DNA of 48,156 bases from JAFARZ01 sp035651595 (GCA_035651595.1 DASRFJ010000160.1:1-48156); one strand, 5' to 3'. Positions 25,573 to 34,449 are shown, counted from the stretch's first letter. The notes: generated from the sequence alone by a model not told the origin. Numbers and translations are program-made.

Positions 25573-27024
25573 CTAGCCGGCGGCGAGGGCCGGTACCAGC
25601 GCCGCCGCGTTCGGCGTGCCGAGGCCGGTCACCGGGTCCCAGCCGGCGGTCGCCGGGTAACCAGGAATGCTCGGATCGGCCTGGTTATTTCCGGTGGTCA
25701 CGTCGTAGAAGTAGTTGGCATGAGCCGGGCTCACGGCCAGCTTGTACAGCGTCGGGTTGATCTGGCCAAGGCCGTGTCCGGCCATCTGGTCGGCGATCGC
25801 GACGAGCCCGGAGAACTCCGGAGCCGAGCAGGACGTGCCGCCGACGATGAACCAGCCGCCGGCGCCGGGTGCGGTGTCGTAGACCAGCGGCCCGGTACGG
25901 GAACTGGCCTGGAACGCCACATCGGGGACGCCGCGCATGTCGCCGATCGGGGTGGACCCGGCGGGCAGCGTGTCCTGGTAGCCCGGCTTGGCGAAGACAT
26001 GGCTGAAGCCGCCGCCGGAGTCGATCCAGCCGACTTCCCTGACCCCGGGATTGGCCTGGCACGCGGCGGGCACGTCGGTGGAGTCGACACCGCTGCCGGT
26101 CACCGGGTTGGTGCACAGGTAGGTGCCGCCGACGGCGGTCACCAGCGGGTCGGCCGCCGGCCAGTTGACGGTCGGATACGGCACCGTCGACGGGTTCTTC
26201 ACCGGTGTCTTCACCGTGTTCGCCGTGCCGCCATCACCGGAGCTTGCCATCACCGTGACGCCGCTCGCCGCGGCGGAGACGAACGCGTGCCGCAGGTTCA
26301 GCATTGCCTGCGTGCCGTTGAAACCCTCCTCAACCGCTCCGAAACTCTGCGAGATGACCGTGGCCTGGTGAGTGTCCACCACGAACTGCTCGGCGTCCAT
26401 CATCGCCGGGAAGCCCTGCACTCCCTGGGTTTCCGCGGGGTTGGTGGTGATGTCGATGATGTTCGCCAGCGGCGCGATGGCATGCGCCCACTCGACGTCC
26501 AGGCTTGTCTCCAGCGTCCAGGCGGTGCGGTCCTGGTTACCCGGGCTGTGGCTGCCCGGCGGCGGCGACTTCACCTCGGTCTTCCCGTTCCAGTACAGGT
26601 GCTGGAACGCGGGAACATCGGTTCCGCACGCCTGGCCCGGCTCGCCGCACATGTGCGGCAGGCCCATCTGGGTATCGAAGTTAGCCAGGTCCGCGGCCAT
26701 GTTCGGGTTGCCGAAGGAGTCGATGATCGCGATCGTGACACCCTGCCCCTCGTTGCCGCCCGCGTACAGCGACGGGAGGTTATAGGAGTTCTCCATCGCG
26801 GCCGCGGTGAAGCAGCGGCGGCCGGCGGCCAGGCAGTCGGATTCGGCCGGCGGTGTGGTGCCGGCGCTCAGGAATTGATAGTCGGAAATCGCCGGCACGG
26901 GTACCGGCAGGCTGCCCGCGGTCAGCGCGACAGAGCCTGCCGGAGCACCCGCGACCACCGCCGCGCCGCACGTGGCAAGCACGGCGGCCGGACGCGCGGC
27001 ACGGCGAAGCAGGAATCGGAGCAC
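25573..27024 (-). CDS. Secreted S53 (sedolisin) family peptidase
   Basis: A 483-residue exported serine-carboxyl peptidase. GGAGGG precedes GTG 27024 and the N-terminus has an Arg-rich n-region and a hydrophobic core (LRRAARPAAVLATCGAAVVA). Catalytic Glu and Asp are in TLETSLDVEWAHA and the nucleophile Ser is in GGTSCSAPEFSGL. The C-terminal calcium site is FYDVTTGNN...GWDPVTGLGTPNA. The usual long S53 propeptide is missing: the catalytic region starts near residue 80 (SYNLPSLYAG), so activation may differ from kumamolisin-type enzymes. Sedolisins are active at acidic pH. Confidence 0.9.
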   Translation of the reverse strand: MLRFLLRRAARPAAVLATCGAAVVAGAPAGSVALTAGSLPVPVPAISDYQFLSAGTTPPAESDCLAAGRRCFTAAAMENSYNLPSLYAGGNEGQGVTIAIIDSFGNPNMAADLANFDTQMGLPHMCGEPGQACGTDVPAFQHLYWNGKTEVKSPPPGSHSPGNQDRTAWTLETSLDVEWAHAIAPLANIIDITTNPAETQGVQGFPAMMDAEQFVVDTHQATVISQSFGAVEEGFNGTQAMLNLRHAFVSAAASGVTVMASSGDGGTANTVKTPVKNPSTVPYPTVNWPAADPLVTAVGGTYLCTNPVTGSGVDSTDVPAACQANPGVREVGWIDSGGGFSHVFAKPGYQDTLPAGSTPIGDMRGVPDVAFQASSRTGPLVYDTAPGAGGWFIVGGTSCSAPEFSGLVAIADQMAGHGLGQINPTLYKLAVSPAHANYFYDVTTGNNQADPSIPGYPATAGWDPVTGLGTPNAAALVPALAAG

Positions 27025-27111
27025 GTTCCCTCCATTCCGTCGATCGGTAAGATCGGCGCAGTGTGACTCCTTACTTACCGACGGTCCGGCCGTTAGCGTT
27101 ACGGCGCAGGT

Positions 27112-27585
27112 TCAGGGGAGGTCGAACCCGTGTCGTTCCGCCGCTGACGGATCGGCCAGCATGTCCCGCAGGTCACGCGTGACGGCATCCGGGTACCGGT
27201 CGAGAATCGCTTCGAGGTCACGCCGCTGGGCCGGCGTCGAGTACGCGGTCAGCTCACGCGCCAGCCGCTTGTGCTCCTCGTCCGGGCCGGGTGGAACCAG
27301 CAGGCAGTACAGCAGGAGCAGCAGGCCGGGAAGCAGAACGATGCTCCACGTGCCGCTGCGCAAGATGACGCCCGCCACCGTGCACGCCACGCCGCCGAGC
27401 AGCGGCAGCCATCGCGGGCCTACCGCCCGCGCCAGCCGCAGCAGGCCGACGACCAGGAGCAGCGCGCCGGTACGCATGAGCCGGCGGACTCGGCCGGGGC
27501 GGCCGAGCCGGATGGACACCGTGTGATCGAACCCGGCCGATGAGTTCCACACCACCAGGTTCCGCCGGTGCGCTCGCAGTCTCAT
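27112..27585 (-). CDS. Uncharacterised membrane protein with cytoplasmic helical tail
   Basis: About 157 residues from ATG 27585, which has AGGAGG 5 bp upstream (the GTG at 27600 would precede the RBS). It has a basic N-terminus, two or three helices (MRTGALLLVVGLLRLA, WLPLLGGVACTVAGVIL, WSIVLLPGLLLLLYCLLV), then a soluble charged tail with LTAYSTPAQRRDLEAILDRY. Family unknown to me. Codon use looks like a real gene. Confidence 0.7.
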   Translation of the reverse strand: MRLRAHRRNLVVWNSSAGFDHTVSIRLGRPGRVRRLMRTGALLLVVGLLRLARAVGPRWLPLLGGVACTVAGVILRSGTWSIVLLPGLLLLLYCLLVPPGPDEEHKRLARELTAYSTPAQRRDLEAILDRYPDAVTRDLRDMLADPSAAERHGFDLP

Positions 27586-27669
27586 CGCAGCCTCCTGCAC
27601 GCTGGCTCACGATGTGTGTCCTCTATGCTACGCCCGCCGGTAGCCGCACCTGGCGGGCTGTTACCGCCA

Positions 27670-28494
27670 CTATCTGATCCCGGTTCCGGCGAGCCACTGA
27701 CATGCGATCGCGGCGGCGGCGACCACGTTGAGCGAGTCGACGCCGGCCGCCCGCGCGCCCGGATGCATGGGGATGCGCACGGCCTGGTCGGCCTCGCGCA
27801 ACCACCGCGAGGACAGTCCGTCGCCCTCGGTGCCCAGCAGCAGCGCGGTCCGCGCCCCTGGCTCAGCCGCCGAGAACGGCAGCGCGTGCGGATCCGGCGT
27901 GAGCGCCAGCAGCCGGAAGCCGGCCGCGCGCAGCGCAGCCAGGCCGTCGTACCAGTCGGCCATGCGCGCGTAAGGAATGGCGAACACGGCGCCCATCGAC
28001 ACCTTGACCGAACGCCGGTACAGCGGATCGGCACATCGCGGCGACACGATCACGGCGTCGACGCCGAGCGCGGCGGCGCAGCGGAAGATGGCCCCCACGT
28101 TGGCGTGGTCGACCAGGTCCTCGAGCACGATCAGGCTGCGGGCTCCGGCGGCGACCTCGGACACGGCGGGCAGCGGCTTACGCCGCAGCGACGCCAGCGC
28201 GCCCCGGTGCACGCGATAACCGGTGAGGTGCTCGGCCACCGCGTCCGGGACCACGTACACCGGCCCCGCTCCGGCGGGCAGCGCCGGCAGATCGCCGGCC
28301 CGCCGCTCCGCCAGCAGCACCGAACGCAGCGGGTAACCCGCCGTCACGGCCCGGGTGATGACCTTCGTGCCTTCGGCGATGAACAGCCCGTGTTCGGCCT
28401 CGAGGCTGGTGCGCAGGTCCACGTCGGTCAGCCGCACGTAGTCAGCCAGCCGCGGATCGTCCGGATCGGAAACCAGCTCTCTCATCCCGCTCAT
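27670..28494 (-). CDS. SpoU/TrmH-family RNA 2'-O-methyltransferase
   Basis: A 274-residue SPOUT enzyme. The N-terminal substrate-binding domain has FIAEGTKVITRAVTAGYPLR. The SPOUT knot motifs are motif 1 DHANVGAIFRCAAALG, motif 2 LLLGTEGDGLS and motif 3 VDSLNVVAAAAIA, containing the conserved N, E and N residues. It methylates the ribose of rRNA or tRNA using SAM; the target is not inferable. The start may be ATG 28485 (MRELV). Confidence 0.9.
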   Translation of the reverse strand: MSGMRELVSDPDDPRLADYVRLTDVDLRTSLEAEHGLFIAEGTKVITRAVTAGYPLRSVLLAERRAGDLPALPAGAGPVYVVPDAVAEHLTGYRVHRGALASLRRKPLPAVSEVAAGARSLIVLEDLVDHANVGAIFRCAAALGVDAVIVSPRCADPLYRRSVKVSMGAVFAIPYARMADWYDGLAALRAAGFRLLALTPDPHALPFSAAEPGARTALLLGTEGDGLSSRWLREADQAVRIPMHPGARAAGVDSLNVVAAAAIACQWLAGTGIR

Positions 28495-28914
28495 TAGCGT
28501 GGCATGCCACTCCGCCAGATGCGATCGTTTAGCCGCGCCGTCCGGTTCCGGTTAGCGGCTAGCGGGTCGGCGAAGAGTTGAACAATGTGGCGAATTACCC
28601 CTTCGTGGAGGCCTGACCCCCGGAAACGAGGGTCAATCTGCCACGATGGGGCAATCTGCCACGCTAATGCCCGGCCGCTGATGCGCTGGCGTACTGCTAG
28701 TCACATGACGCCACGCTAGCCCCACCGTCACCAGCCGGTCGGCCGCATACTAAAACCCGACAAAAGTCGATATTTGGGGAACTGTCCGCTGCTGCCCGGA
28801 TCCTCCTATAGGCTCATTCCGCGCGGGCAAACGGGGCAGCACCGCATCTTTCGTTATCCGTGATGGCTTGGATACCGAAAGCACCGGGGCCAACGGCGGG
28901 AAACGGGGATCACG
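28495..28914. other. Gene-free stretch holding repeat A3 and the glycosyltransferase promoter region
   Basis: Divergent intergenic region of about 420 bp between the methyltransferase and GT2 genes. Repeat A3 is at 28584-28664. The flank to its right (GATGCGCTGGCG...) also resembles the flank of the 39-kb copy. No coding sequence supported. Confidence 0.6.
28584..28664. repeat. Family A palindromic repeat, copy A3
   Basis: AATGTGGCGAATTACCCCTT ... GGGGCAATCTGCCACGCT, with a central TGACCCCC/ACGAGGGTCA. Left-flanking GAACAATG and right-flanking TGATGCGCTGGCG are shared with copy A4, so homology exceeds the palindrome itself. Confidence 0.82.
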
Positions 28915-30459
28915 GTGGGCAGGCATTCCCAGCTTGCTGGGCATGACGAGCTATTCACAATACCGCCGGATTACCCTACCGCCGGATTCGACGCGAGCAA
29001 GACAACGGATGCCTTCCGGGCCGCGCTTAACTCGTTTGGTCCTCGCCGGTCACAGAAACTTCACGATCGCCTCAGCCGCTGGAGACCCCAGTTCTGGCCG
29101 ATGGTGGTGGTCTTCCTCATCATGCTGGCCATCTTCGCCAGGTTCTCGGAACCTTACGGAGGTCCGCTTGGCTGGCCGCTCACCATCCTGTGGACCTGGC
29201 CGATCGTCAATACGTTCGTCGGGATCAAGGGTGTCAGGGAAACTCGACGCCTGCTCCGGGCGTCGCGTGATCGCTGGGCCGGTGATGACCCGGTCATTTG
29301 CAAGGACTTCCTGCTCGTTGTACTTCCGACCATCGGACGGCACGACACCTATCCCGCGCTGGAGCGCTCAGTCCTTTCCTTTATCAGGCATCTGCCGCGG
29401 TGCTTTCCATTCATGCGCGTGGACATTCTCATCGAGGAGGGCTGCGAGGCCGAGGCCAGGATCGTCCTGCTCGGCGCGCGGAGTCCGCTCATCCGCGTGG
29501 TCGCCATCCCGCGGCGGTACCGGACTCCCAATGGCACGAAGTTCAAGGCGCGCGCCAACCATTTCTCCCATGAATTGCGTATTTATGAAGGCGAGGACCG
29601 CGACGACACATGGGTCCTGCACATGGACGACGACACCGGCGTCGGCCCGGATACCGCGGTCGCCATGGCCCGATTCATCGAGGAGCAGCACCTCGCTGGG
29701 CCCGGCGCCTTTCATCTGGCGCAGGGAATCCTGACCTATCCGCGGGAGCTCGCCGTGAACAGGCTTGCCTGGCTCGCCGACGCGATCAGGCCAGCGGACG
29801 ATATCGGCCGTTTCTCCGCGTGTACCGGCAGTGGCGTGCCACGCGCGGGTCTGCACGGCGAGCTTCTGCTGGTGCGTGCGTCCGTCGAGGCTACAATCGG
29901 CTGGGATTTCGGTCCGCGGAGCATCGTCGAGGATGCTCATTTCGGGCTCATGTTCGGAAATCTGTATCCCGGGCGCAGTGCGTGGTTCGCTGGGCGCTGC
30001 TATGGCGCGTCGCCAGCGTCTATACGCGACTTCGTCAGGCAGCGGGAACGTTGGTGCTGGGGCCTGATCGGGCTGATCTTCGACCGGAATCTGCCGCTCC
30101 GGAGCCGGTGCTACATCGGATACTCGATGTTCACCTGGATTCTCGGGCCACTGCAGCACATCGTGACGATCCTGATTGTGAGCGCGCTGCTCGCGAACTT
30201 CAACACGGCACCCGAGTCGTTGTTCATCATCCCGCTCTGGTCGCTGAACATCGCGTACATGCTGTGGGCGTACTGGGAGGGCCTTCGGCTGAACGCGGGC
30301 GTCTCGGAGCGCGGCTCCCGCCGATGGTGGGAGCCGCCAGTGATGCTCGTGCTGCTGCCGTTCTTCGCAGCGCTCGAGGCCGTCAGCGGGCTGCGCGGTT
30401 TCGTGAAGTTCGTCCGCCGCACCGAGAACAAGTTCGTCGTTATCGAGAAGCCGACGTGA
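28915..30459 (+). CDS. Membrane GT2 glycosyltransferase (Egghead-like)
   Basis: A 514-residue inner-membrane glycosyltransferase. After a soluble N-terminus there are hydrophobic segments at ~65-105, a cytoplasmic GT-A catalytic domain and C-terminal helices. Catalytic features are LLVVLPTIGR, the DXD equivalent HMDDDTGVG, SIVEDAHFG (acceptor-side ED) and RQRERWCWG, the Q/RxxRW product-binding motif of processive or Egghead-type enzymes. It is translationally coupled (GTGA overlap) to the following polytopic protein, so together they probably build or modify an envelope glycan or glycolipid. Confidence 0.87.
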   Translation: MGRHSQLAGHDELFTIPPDYPTAGFDASKTTDAFRAALNSFGPRRSQKLHDRLSRWRPQFWPMVVVFLIMLAIFARFSEPYGGPLGWPLTILWTWPIVNTFVGIKGVRETRRLLRASRDRWAGDDPVICKDFLLVVLPTIGRHDTYPALERSVLSFIRHLPRCFPFMRVDILIEEGCEAEARIVLLGARSPLIRVVAIPRRYRTPNGTKFKARANHFSHELRIYEGEDRDDTWVLHMDDDTGVGPDTAVAMARFIEEQHLAGPGAFHLAQGILTYPRELAVNRLAWLADAIRPADDIGRFSACTGSGVPRAGLHGELLLVRASVEATIGWDFGPRSIVEDAHFGLMFGNLYPGRSAWFAGRCYGASPASIRDFVRQRERWCWGLIGLIFDRNLPLRSRCYIGYSMFTWILGPLQHIVTILIVSALLANFNTAPESLFIIPLWSLNIAYMLWAYWEGLRLNAGVSERGSRRWWEPPVMLVLLPFFAALEAVSGLRGFVKFVRRTENKFVVIEKPT

Positions 30460-32174
30460 CCGGCGGCCGGGCGCCCGCGAACTTGCTCCCGCTCGGCGCG
30501 GACGGCCGCCCGCTCAGCCGCCGGGGCAGTTTCGGGTCTCGGCCGCGGCGCAGGCAGCCGCCGCGGTGGTTTCCCGGCAGGCCAGCGGAACAGCAGTCCG
30601 CCGGCGGGACGATCCGCGAGCACCAGGTGTTCTGCGCCGTGTTGCTGGTGGCGACCGTGGTCCGGGTGATCGCCATGCTCGGATTCGCACCGGCCTTGTG
30701 GTATCCCGACAGCCTGCCGTACGTGCACGCGGCACTGTATGTGGCGCCGTACCGGATCCGGCCCGTCGGGTACTCCTTCATGCTGTGGGCGCTGCGGCCG
30801 CTGCACAGCTTCACGCTGGTAGTCCTGGTCCAGCACGCGATGGGACTGGCCGCGGGGACCGCGATCTACCTGCTCTTGCGCCGCCGGTTCCAGATGCCGG
30901 GGTGGGCGGCGACGCTGACCGCGATCCCGCCGCTGCTGTCGGCCTACACGATCCAGATCGAGCATTTCGTCCTCAGCGACACACTGTTCGGCTTCCTCGG
31001 CACGATGGCCGTCGTGCTGATGCTCTGGCGTCCGGTGCCGCCGGTATGGATCTGCGCGCTGGCCGGGCTGCTGCTGTCCGGAGCCGCGGTGGTCCGATCC
31101 GAAGGATTGCCGCTCATGGTTCCGTTCTGCCTCTTTCTCGTCCCTCGCCTCCGCGGTATCCGGATAATCGCGGGCTTCCTCGCAATGTGCGTGACCTTCG
31201 CCATCCCGGTGCTCAGCTATGAGCAGTGGTTCGACCGGGATGGCGGAACCTTCGCGGAGACGAGCAGCACGGGCGCGTTCCTGTACGGCAGGGTGAGCAC
31301 GTTCGCCGACTGCTCGATCATCAAGCCGCCCGCCGACGAGCAGTGGCTGTGCCTGACCCTGCCGCCCGGCAAACGAGTTCAGTCGCCGGACTACTACGTC
31401 TGGGGCACGAATTCCCCGATCAAGCACGGCCCAGGCCCGGAGTTCGGCAACGAGGTCGATCGCATGGCGACCGACTTTGACCGGCGCGCGATCATGGCCC
31501 AGCCGTTGGACTACCTCAAGGCGGTGTTGTATTCGTCGTTTCTGAGTTTCCGGTCGAGCCCGACCCAGACCCAGTACCTGTTTCCCGCGGACACACCGAA
31601 GTCACTTCAGGCAGTTGCCGCAAGCAACGACGAGAACGTCGGCGACGCTGACACCTACGGTCGCGCGGACCCGAGCACGCGCATCGTGACGCCATTCGCG
31701 CAGATCGCCCGCGGTTACCAGCGCTTCGCCGTGGTTCCCGGCTGGCTGCTCGGTTTCATCGCGCTCACCGGACTGGCGGGTATGGCGGCGGCCTGGCGCC
31801 GGCTCGGCGGGGCGGCGTCGTTGCCATGGCTGACCGGCTTCGTGCTGCTCGTTTCCCCGGCGGCCACCGCAGGCTTCAGCGCCCGGTACGTGGTCGCGTG
31901 CGTCCCGGTGTTCTGTGTCGCGGCCGGGCTCGGAGCCAAGCAACTCGCGGATCATCGGGTCCGGCCGGGTCGCCTGGCCCTTGAACAGCCACCGCGCGAC
32001 GCCGCTTGCCGGATCGGACCACAGCAGCGAGTACCCGCCGGCGATGCGTGGCAGGCCGGACGCCGTCTTGCCGAAGCCCGCAGCCAGAACCAGCAGCCGC
32101 GACCAGTTAGCGGTCAGCACCTGGATCGTGCCCGCGCCCGGCACCCTGACCCGGCTGAGCGATCCGTTCGCTGA
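30456..32174 (+). CDS. Polytopic GT39/ArnT-like membrane glycosyltransferase-like protein with aberrant C-terminus
   Basis: About 572 residues from GTG 30456, which overlaps the GT2 stop. A basic cytoplasmic N-terminus (~50 residues) precedes about ten helices. The first loop, ALWYPDSLPYVHAA, carries a D in the position of the catalytic Asp of GT-C enzymes, and RPVGYSFML and VRSEGLPLMVP follow. A large extracytoplasmic loop has GAFLYGRVSTFADCS and a C-terminal helix pair ends at VPVFCVAAGLGAKQL (about residue 500). The last ~70 residues are Arg/Gln-rich, not protein-like, and antisense to another possible gene fragment; the natural stop was probably lost. The donor is presumably a polyprenyl-phosphate sugar. 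Confidence 0.78.
   Translation: MTGGRAPANLLPLGADGRPLSRRGSFGSRPRRRQPPRWFPGRPAEQQSAGGTIREHQVFCAVLLVATVVRVIAMLGFAPALWYPDSLPYVHAALYVAPYRIRPVGYSFMLWALRPLHSFTLVVLVQHAMGLAAGTAIYLLLRRRFQMPGWAATLTAIPPLLSAYTIQIEHFVLSDTLFGFLGTMAVVLMLWRPVPPVWICALAGLLLSGAAVVRSEGLPLMVPFCLFLVPRLRGIRIIAGFLAMCVTFAIPVLSYEQWFDRDGGTFAETSSTGAFLYGRVSTFADCSIIKPPADEQWLCLTLPPGKRVQSPDYYVWGTNSPIKHGPGPEFGNEVDRMATDFDRRAIMAQPLDYLKAVLYSSFLSFRSSPTQTQYLFPADTPKSLQAVAASNDENVGDADTYGRADPSTRIVTPFAQIARGYQRFAVVPGWLLGFIALTGLAGMAAAWRRLGGAASLPWLTGFVLLVSPAATAGFSARYVVACVPVFCVAAGLGAKQLADHRVRPGRLALEQPPRDAACRIGPQQRVPAGDAWQAGRRLAEARSQNQQPRPVSGQHLDRARARHPDPAERSVR
31937..32150 (-). pseudogene. Possible fragment of an unidentified gene antisense to the GT-like C-terminus
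   Basis: In the minus frame the translation VRVPGAGTIQVLTANWSRLL, AGFGKTASGLPRIAGGYS and LLWSDPASGVARWLFKG is more protein-like than the plus-strand reading of the same bases. There is no start codon of its own and no family recognised. It may be the end of a gene broken by the rearrangement that also placed repeat B3 next to it. Confidence 0.35.
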
Positions 32175-32221
32175 CTCGCGGACAGGCTCGCCCTCATGCT
32201 GGGCGGTTTCGACCTGTGCTC

Positions 32222-32400
32222 GTTGCCTGCGATGCCCTGGTTTGTTCCAGCATGGCCCTGCCGTCCAGCGGCCTGCCCGGGCTCGGCGCGGCGCTCGAGA
32301 ATTATCGCGGACAGTTACCCCCCCGGATTGGGGGGGTAACTGTCCGCAATGATCTGGCCCGCTCGCTCCCGCGTCCCGGATCTGCCGGTATGTCCAGGTT
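32222..32400 (+). repeat. Family B repeat, copy B3
   Basis: Same orientation as B2. The left flank shares CTGGTTTGTTCCAGCATGGC and the following ~40 bp with 9993-10060. The core hairpin is 32304-32350 (CGCGGACAGTTACCCC... and complement, loop GGATT). The right flank, with GGCCCG and TGCCGG, is more diverged. Confidence 0.82.
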
Positions 32401-32439
32401 CGGGCGAGCGGGTGAGCGTGCGAGCGCGCGGACCGCCGA

Positions 32440-32498
32440 TCGCAGCCGCACCGCGCGATACGGCGTAGAGCGCACGTTGTCCTGGGGCGCCTACACCA
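32440..32498 (+). repeat. Family C repeat, copy C2
   Basis: GCAGCCGCACCGCGCGATAC followed by GGCGTAGAGCGCACGTTG and a ...GCCTACAC end. It matches 17966-18022 in the same orientation with a handful of substitutions. Confidence 0.65.
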
Positions 32499-32522
32499 AC
32501 CAACCTTCAGCGTCGCCGTCCC

Positions 32523-32578
32523 TTGACGCGTTGTTATGGCGTGGTCTACGATAAGCACACTGTTAGGAAACTTTACTA
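32523..32578 (+). promoter_or_regulatory. Chitinase promoter with palindromic operator candidate
   Basis: TTGACG (32523-32528), an 18-bp spacer and TACGAT (32547-32552) make a good housekeeping-type promoter. The expected transcription start is followed by the near-palindrome TAGGAAA-C-TTTACTA (32564-32578). An inverted repeat over the start region would fit repression of a chitinase gene in the absence of substrate. Confidence 0.5.
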
Positions 32579-32646
32579 TTAATTTCTGCATCTGGGTAAG
32601 GCCGCTGCCCGCGTTTCCCTCTCCGCCTCAATCACAGGAACCGCCA

Positions 32647-34419
32647 ATGAAGCAGCACCGCCTACGCTCAATCCTCACCGTCGCCGGCGCCGCCGCGGCC
32701 ATCCTCGCCGGCCTCGCCGCCTCGCCCGCGCCCGCGACCGCCGCGACCACAACCGCGACCACAGCCGCGACAGCCATCCCCGCCCGCGTATTCTCGCCCT
32801 ACTTCGAGGCCTACAACGGGGACAGCCCCCTCACCTTGTTCCAGCAGTCGGGTGCCAAGTACCTGGTCATGGCGTTCATCCAGACCGCCTCGACCGGCTC
32901 GTGCACCGCCTTCTGGGACGGCGACAGCAGCACGCCGATCGCGTCGTCCACGTTCGGCAGCGACATCGCGGCCATCCAGGCCGCGGGTGGCAACGTCATC
33001 GCGTCGTTCGGCGGCTTCACCGCCGACCATGACGCTACCGACATCGCCGACAGCTGCACCAACGTGAGCCAGATCGCCGCGGCCTACGAAAGCGTGATAA
33101 CGACCTACAACCTGACCCGCATCGACCTCGACATCGAGGACAACTCGCTGACCAACTCGGCCGGGATCACCCGGCGCAACCAGGCCGTCGCGATGGTCGA
33201 ATCATGGGCCGCGAGCAACGGGCGGTCGGTGCAGTTCAGCTACACCATGCCCACCACGACCACCGGGCTCGACTCCAGCGGCCTGGCCGTGCTGCAGAAC
33301 GCGATCGCGAACGGTGCCACGGTCGGCATCGCGAACATCATGACGTTCGACTACTTCATCGGCACCACGCAGGAGATGGCGACCGACACCGAGTCGGCCG
33401 CGAACGGCCTGTTCAACCAGCTGAAGAGCCTGTATCCGAGCAAGAGCGCGGCGCAGCTGTGGGCCATGACCGGCATCACCGAGATGGTCGGTATAGACGA
33501 CTTCGGCGCGGCGGAGACCTTCACCACCGCGGATGCCAGCACGGTCCTGAACTGGGCCGAATCCATGGGCGTCGGCGAGCTGTCCTTCTGGGCGCTCCAG
33601 CGCGACAACGGCGGCTGTCCCGGTACCGCGGGCTCGGACACCTGCTCCGGCATCTCGCAGAGCACCTGGTTCTTCAGCCATACGTTTGAGCCGTTCACCA
33701 GCGGCGGAGGCACGACGACCAACGACTTCTCCGTCTCGCTGTCGCCCGCGTCGGGCTCGGTGACGGCCGGCGGTTCGACCACCGCCACCGTGAAGACGGC
33801 GGTGACCTCAGGCTCGGCCCAGACCGTGTCGCTGTCGGCCAGCGGCGCGCCGTCCGGAGTGAGCGTGTCGTTCAACCCGTCCTCGGTCACCGCGAACAAC
33901 TCCTCGACAATGACGATCAGCACGTCGTCGTCCGTCGCGGCGGGCACCTATCCGATCACCGTGACCGGCTCGGCGGCCTCGGGCAGCCACAGCACCAGCT
34001 ACAGCCTCACCGTCGGTTCCGGCGGCAGCGGTGGTGGCGGCAGCCTGGCCAACGGCGGCTTCGAAACCGGCAGTCTCGCACCGTGGACCTGCCAGGCTGG
34101 CAGCGTCGTGGTGACCACGCCCGCGCACTCCGGCACACACGCGCTCCAGGTCACGCCCACCAGCAGCCAGACCGGCGAATGCGACCAGACCGTCACCCTG
34201 TCGCCGAACACCAGCCACACCCTCACCGCCTGGGTGCAGGGGAACTTCGCGTTCATCGGCGTCAGCGGCGGCGCCTCGGCCAGCACCTGGACCTCCGCCA
34301 GCGGCTGGACGAAGCTGACGGTCTCGTTCACCACGGGATCGTCGGGAACCGTGACGGTCTTCGTGCACGGCTGGTATGCCCAGGGCAACGTGTTCGCCGA
34401 CGACTTCTCGCTGAGCTAA
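32647..34419 (+). CDS. Secreted GH18 chitinase-like enzyme with Ig-like and carbohydrate-binding modules
   Basis: 590 residues from ATG 32647. A Sec signal peptide (residues 1-~32, ending in an Ala-rich region) precedes the GH18 barrel (~45-360), with FGGFTADHD and the catalytic strand TRIDLDIED (D160, D162, E164). In the usual DxxDxDxE motif the first Asp is Thr here. A Ser/Thr-rich beta-sandwich (~365-460) resembles NPCBM/Ig-like spacer domains. A Gly-Ser linker then leads to a CBM-like module from ~475 (LANGGFETGSLAPW ... VFADDFSLS). It most likely degrades chitin outside the cell. It has its own promoter and a bidirectional terminator. Confidence 0.9.
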   Translation: MKQHRLRSILTVAGAAAAILAGLAASPAPATAATTTATTAATAIPARVFSPYFEAYNGDSPLTLFQQSGAKYLVMAFIQTASTGSCTAFWDGDSSTPIASSTFGSDIAAIQAAGGNVIASFGGFTADHDATDIADSCTNVSQIAAAYESVITTYNLTRIDLDIEDNSLTNSAGITRRNQAVAMVESWAASNGRSVQFSYTMPTTTTGLDSSGLAVLQNAIANGATVGIANIMTFDYFIGTTQEMATDTESAANGLFNQLKSLYPSKSAAQLWAMTGITEMVGIDDFGAAETFTTADASTVLNWAESMGVGELSFWALQRDNGGCPGTAGSDTCSGISQSTWFFSHTFEPFTSGGGTTTNDFSVSLSPASGSVTAGGSTTATVKTAVTSGSAQTVSLSASGAPSGVSVSFNPSSVTANNSSTMTISTSSSVAAGTYPITVTGSAASGSHSTSYSLTVGSGGSGGGGSLANGGFETGSLAPWTCQAGSVVVTTPAHSGTHALQVTPTSSQTGECDQTVTLSPNTSHTLTAWVQGNFAFIGVSGGASASTWTSASGWTKLTVSFTTGSSGTVTVFVHGWYAQGNVFADDFSLS

Positions 34420-34449
34420 GGGACCAGGGCGCACCCCCTCGCCCCGGAA

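Larger units (their letters stand above)
32175..32646. other. Gene-free stretch with repeats B3, C2 and the chitinase promoter
   Basis: Contains the family B unit (32222-32400), family C copy C2 (32440-32498) and, from about 32520, a lower-GC promoter region for the chitinase gene. No coding sequence supported. Confidence 0.65.
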
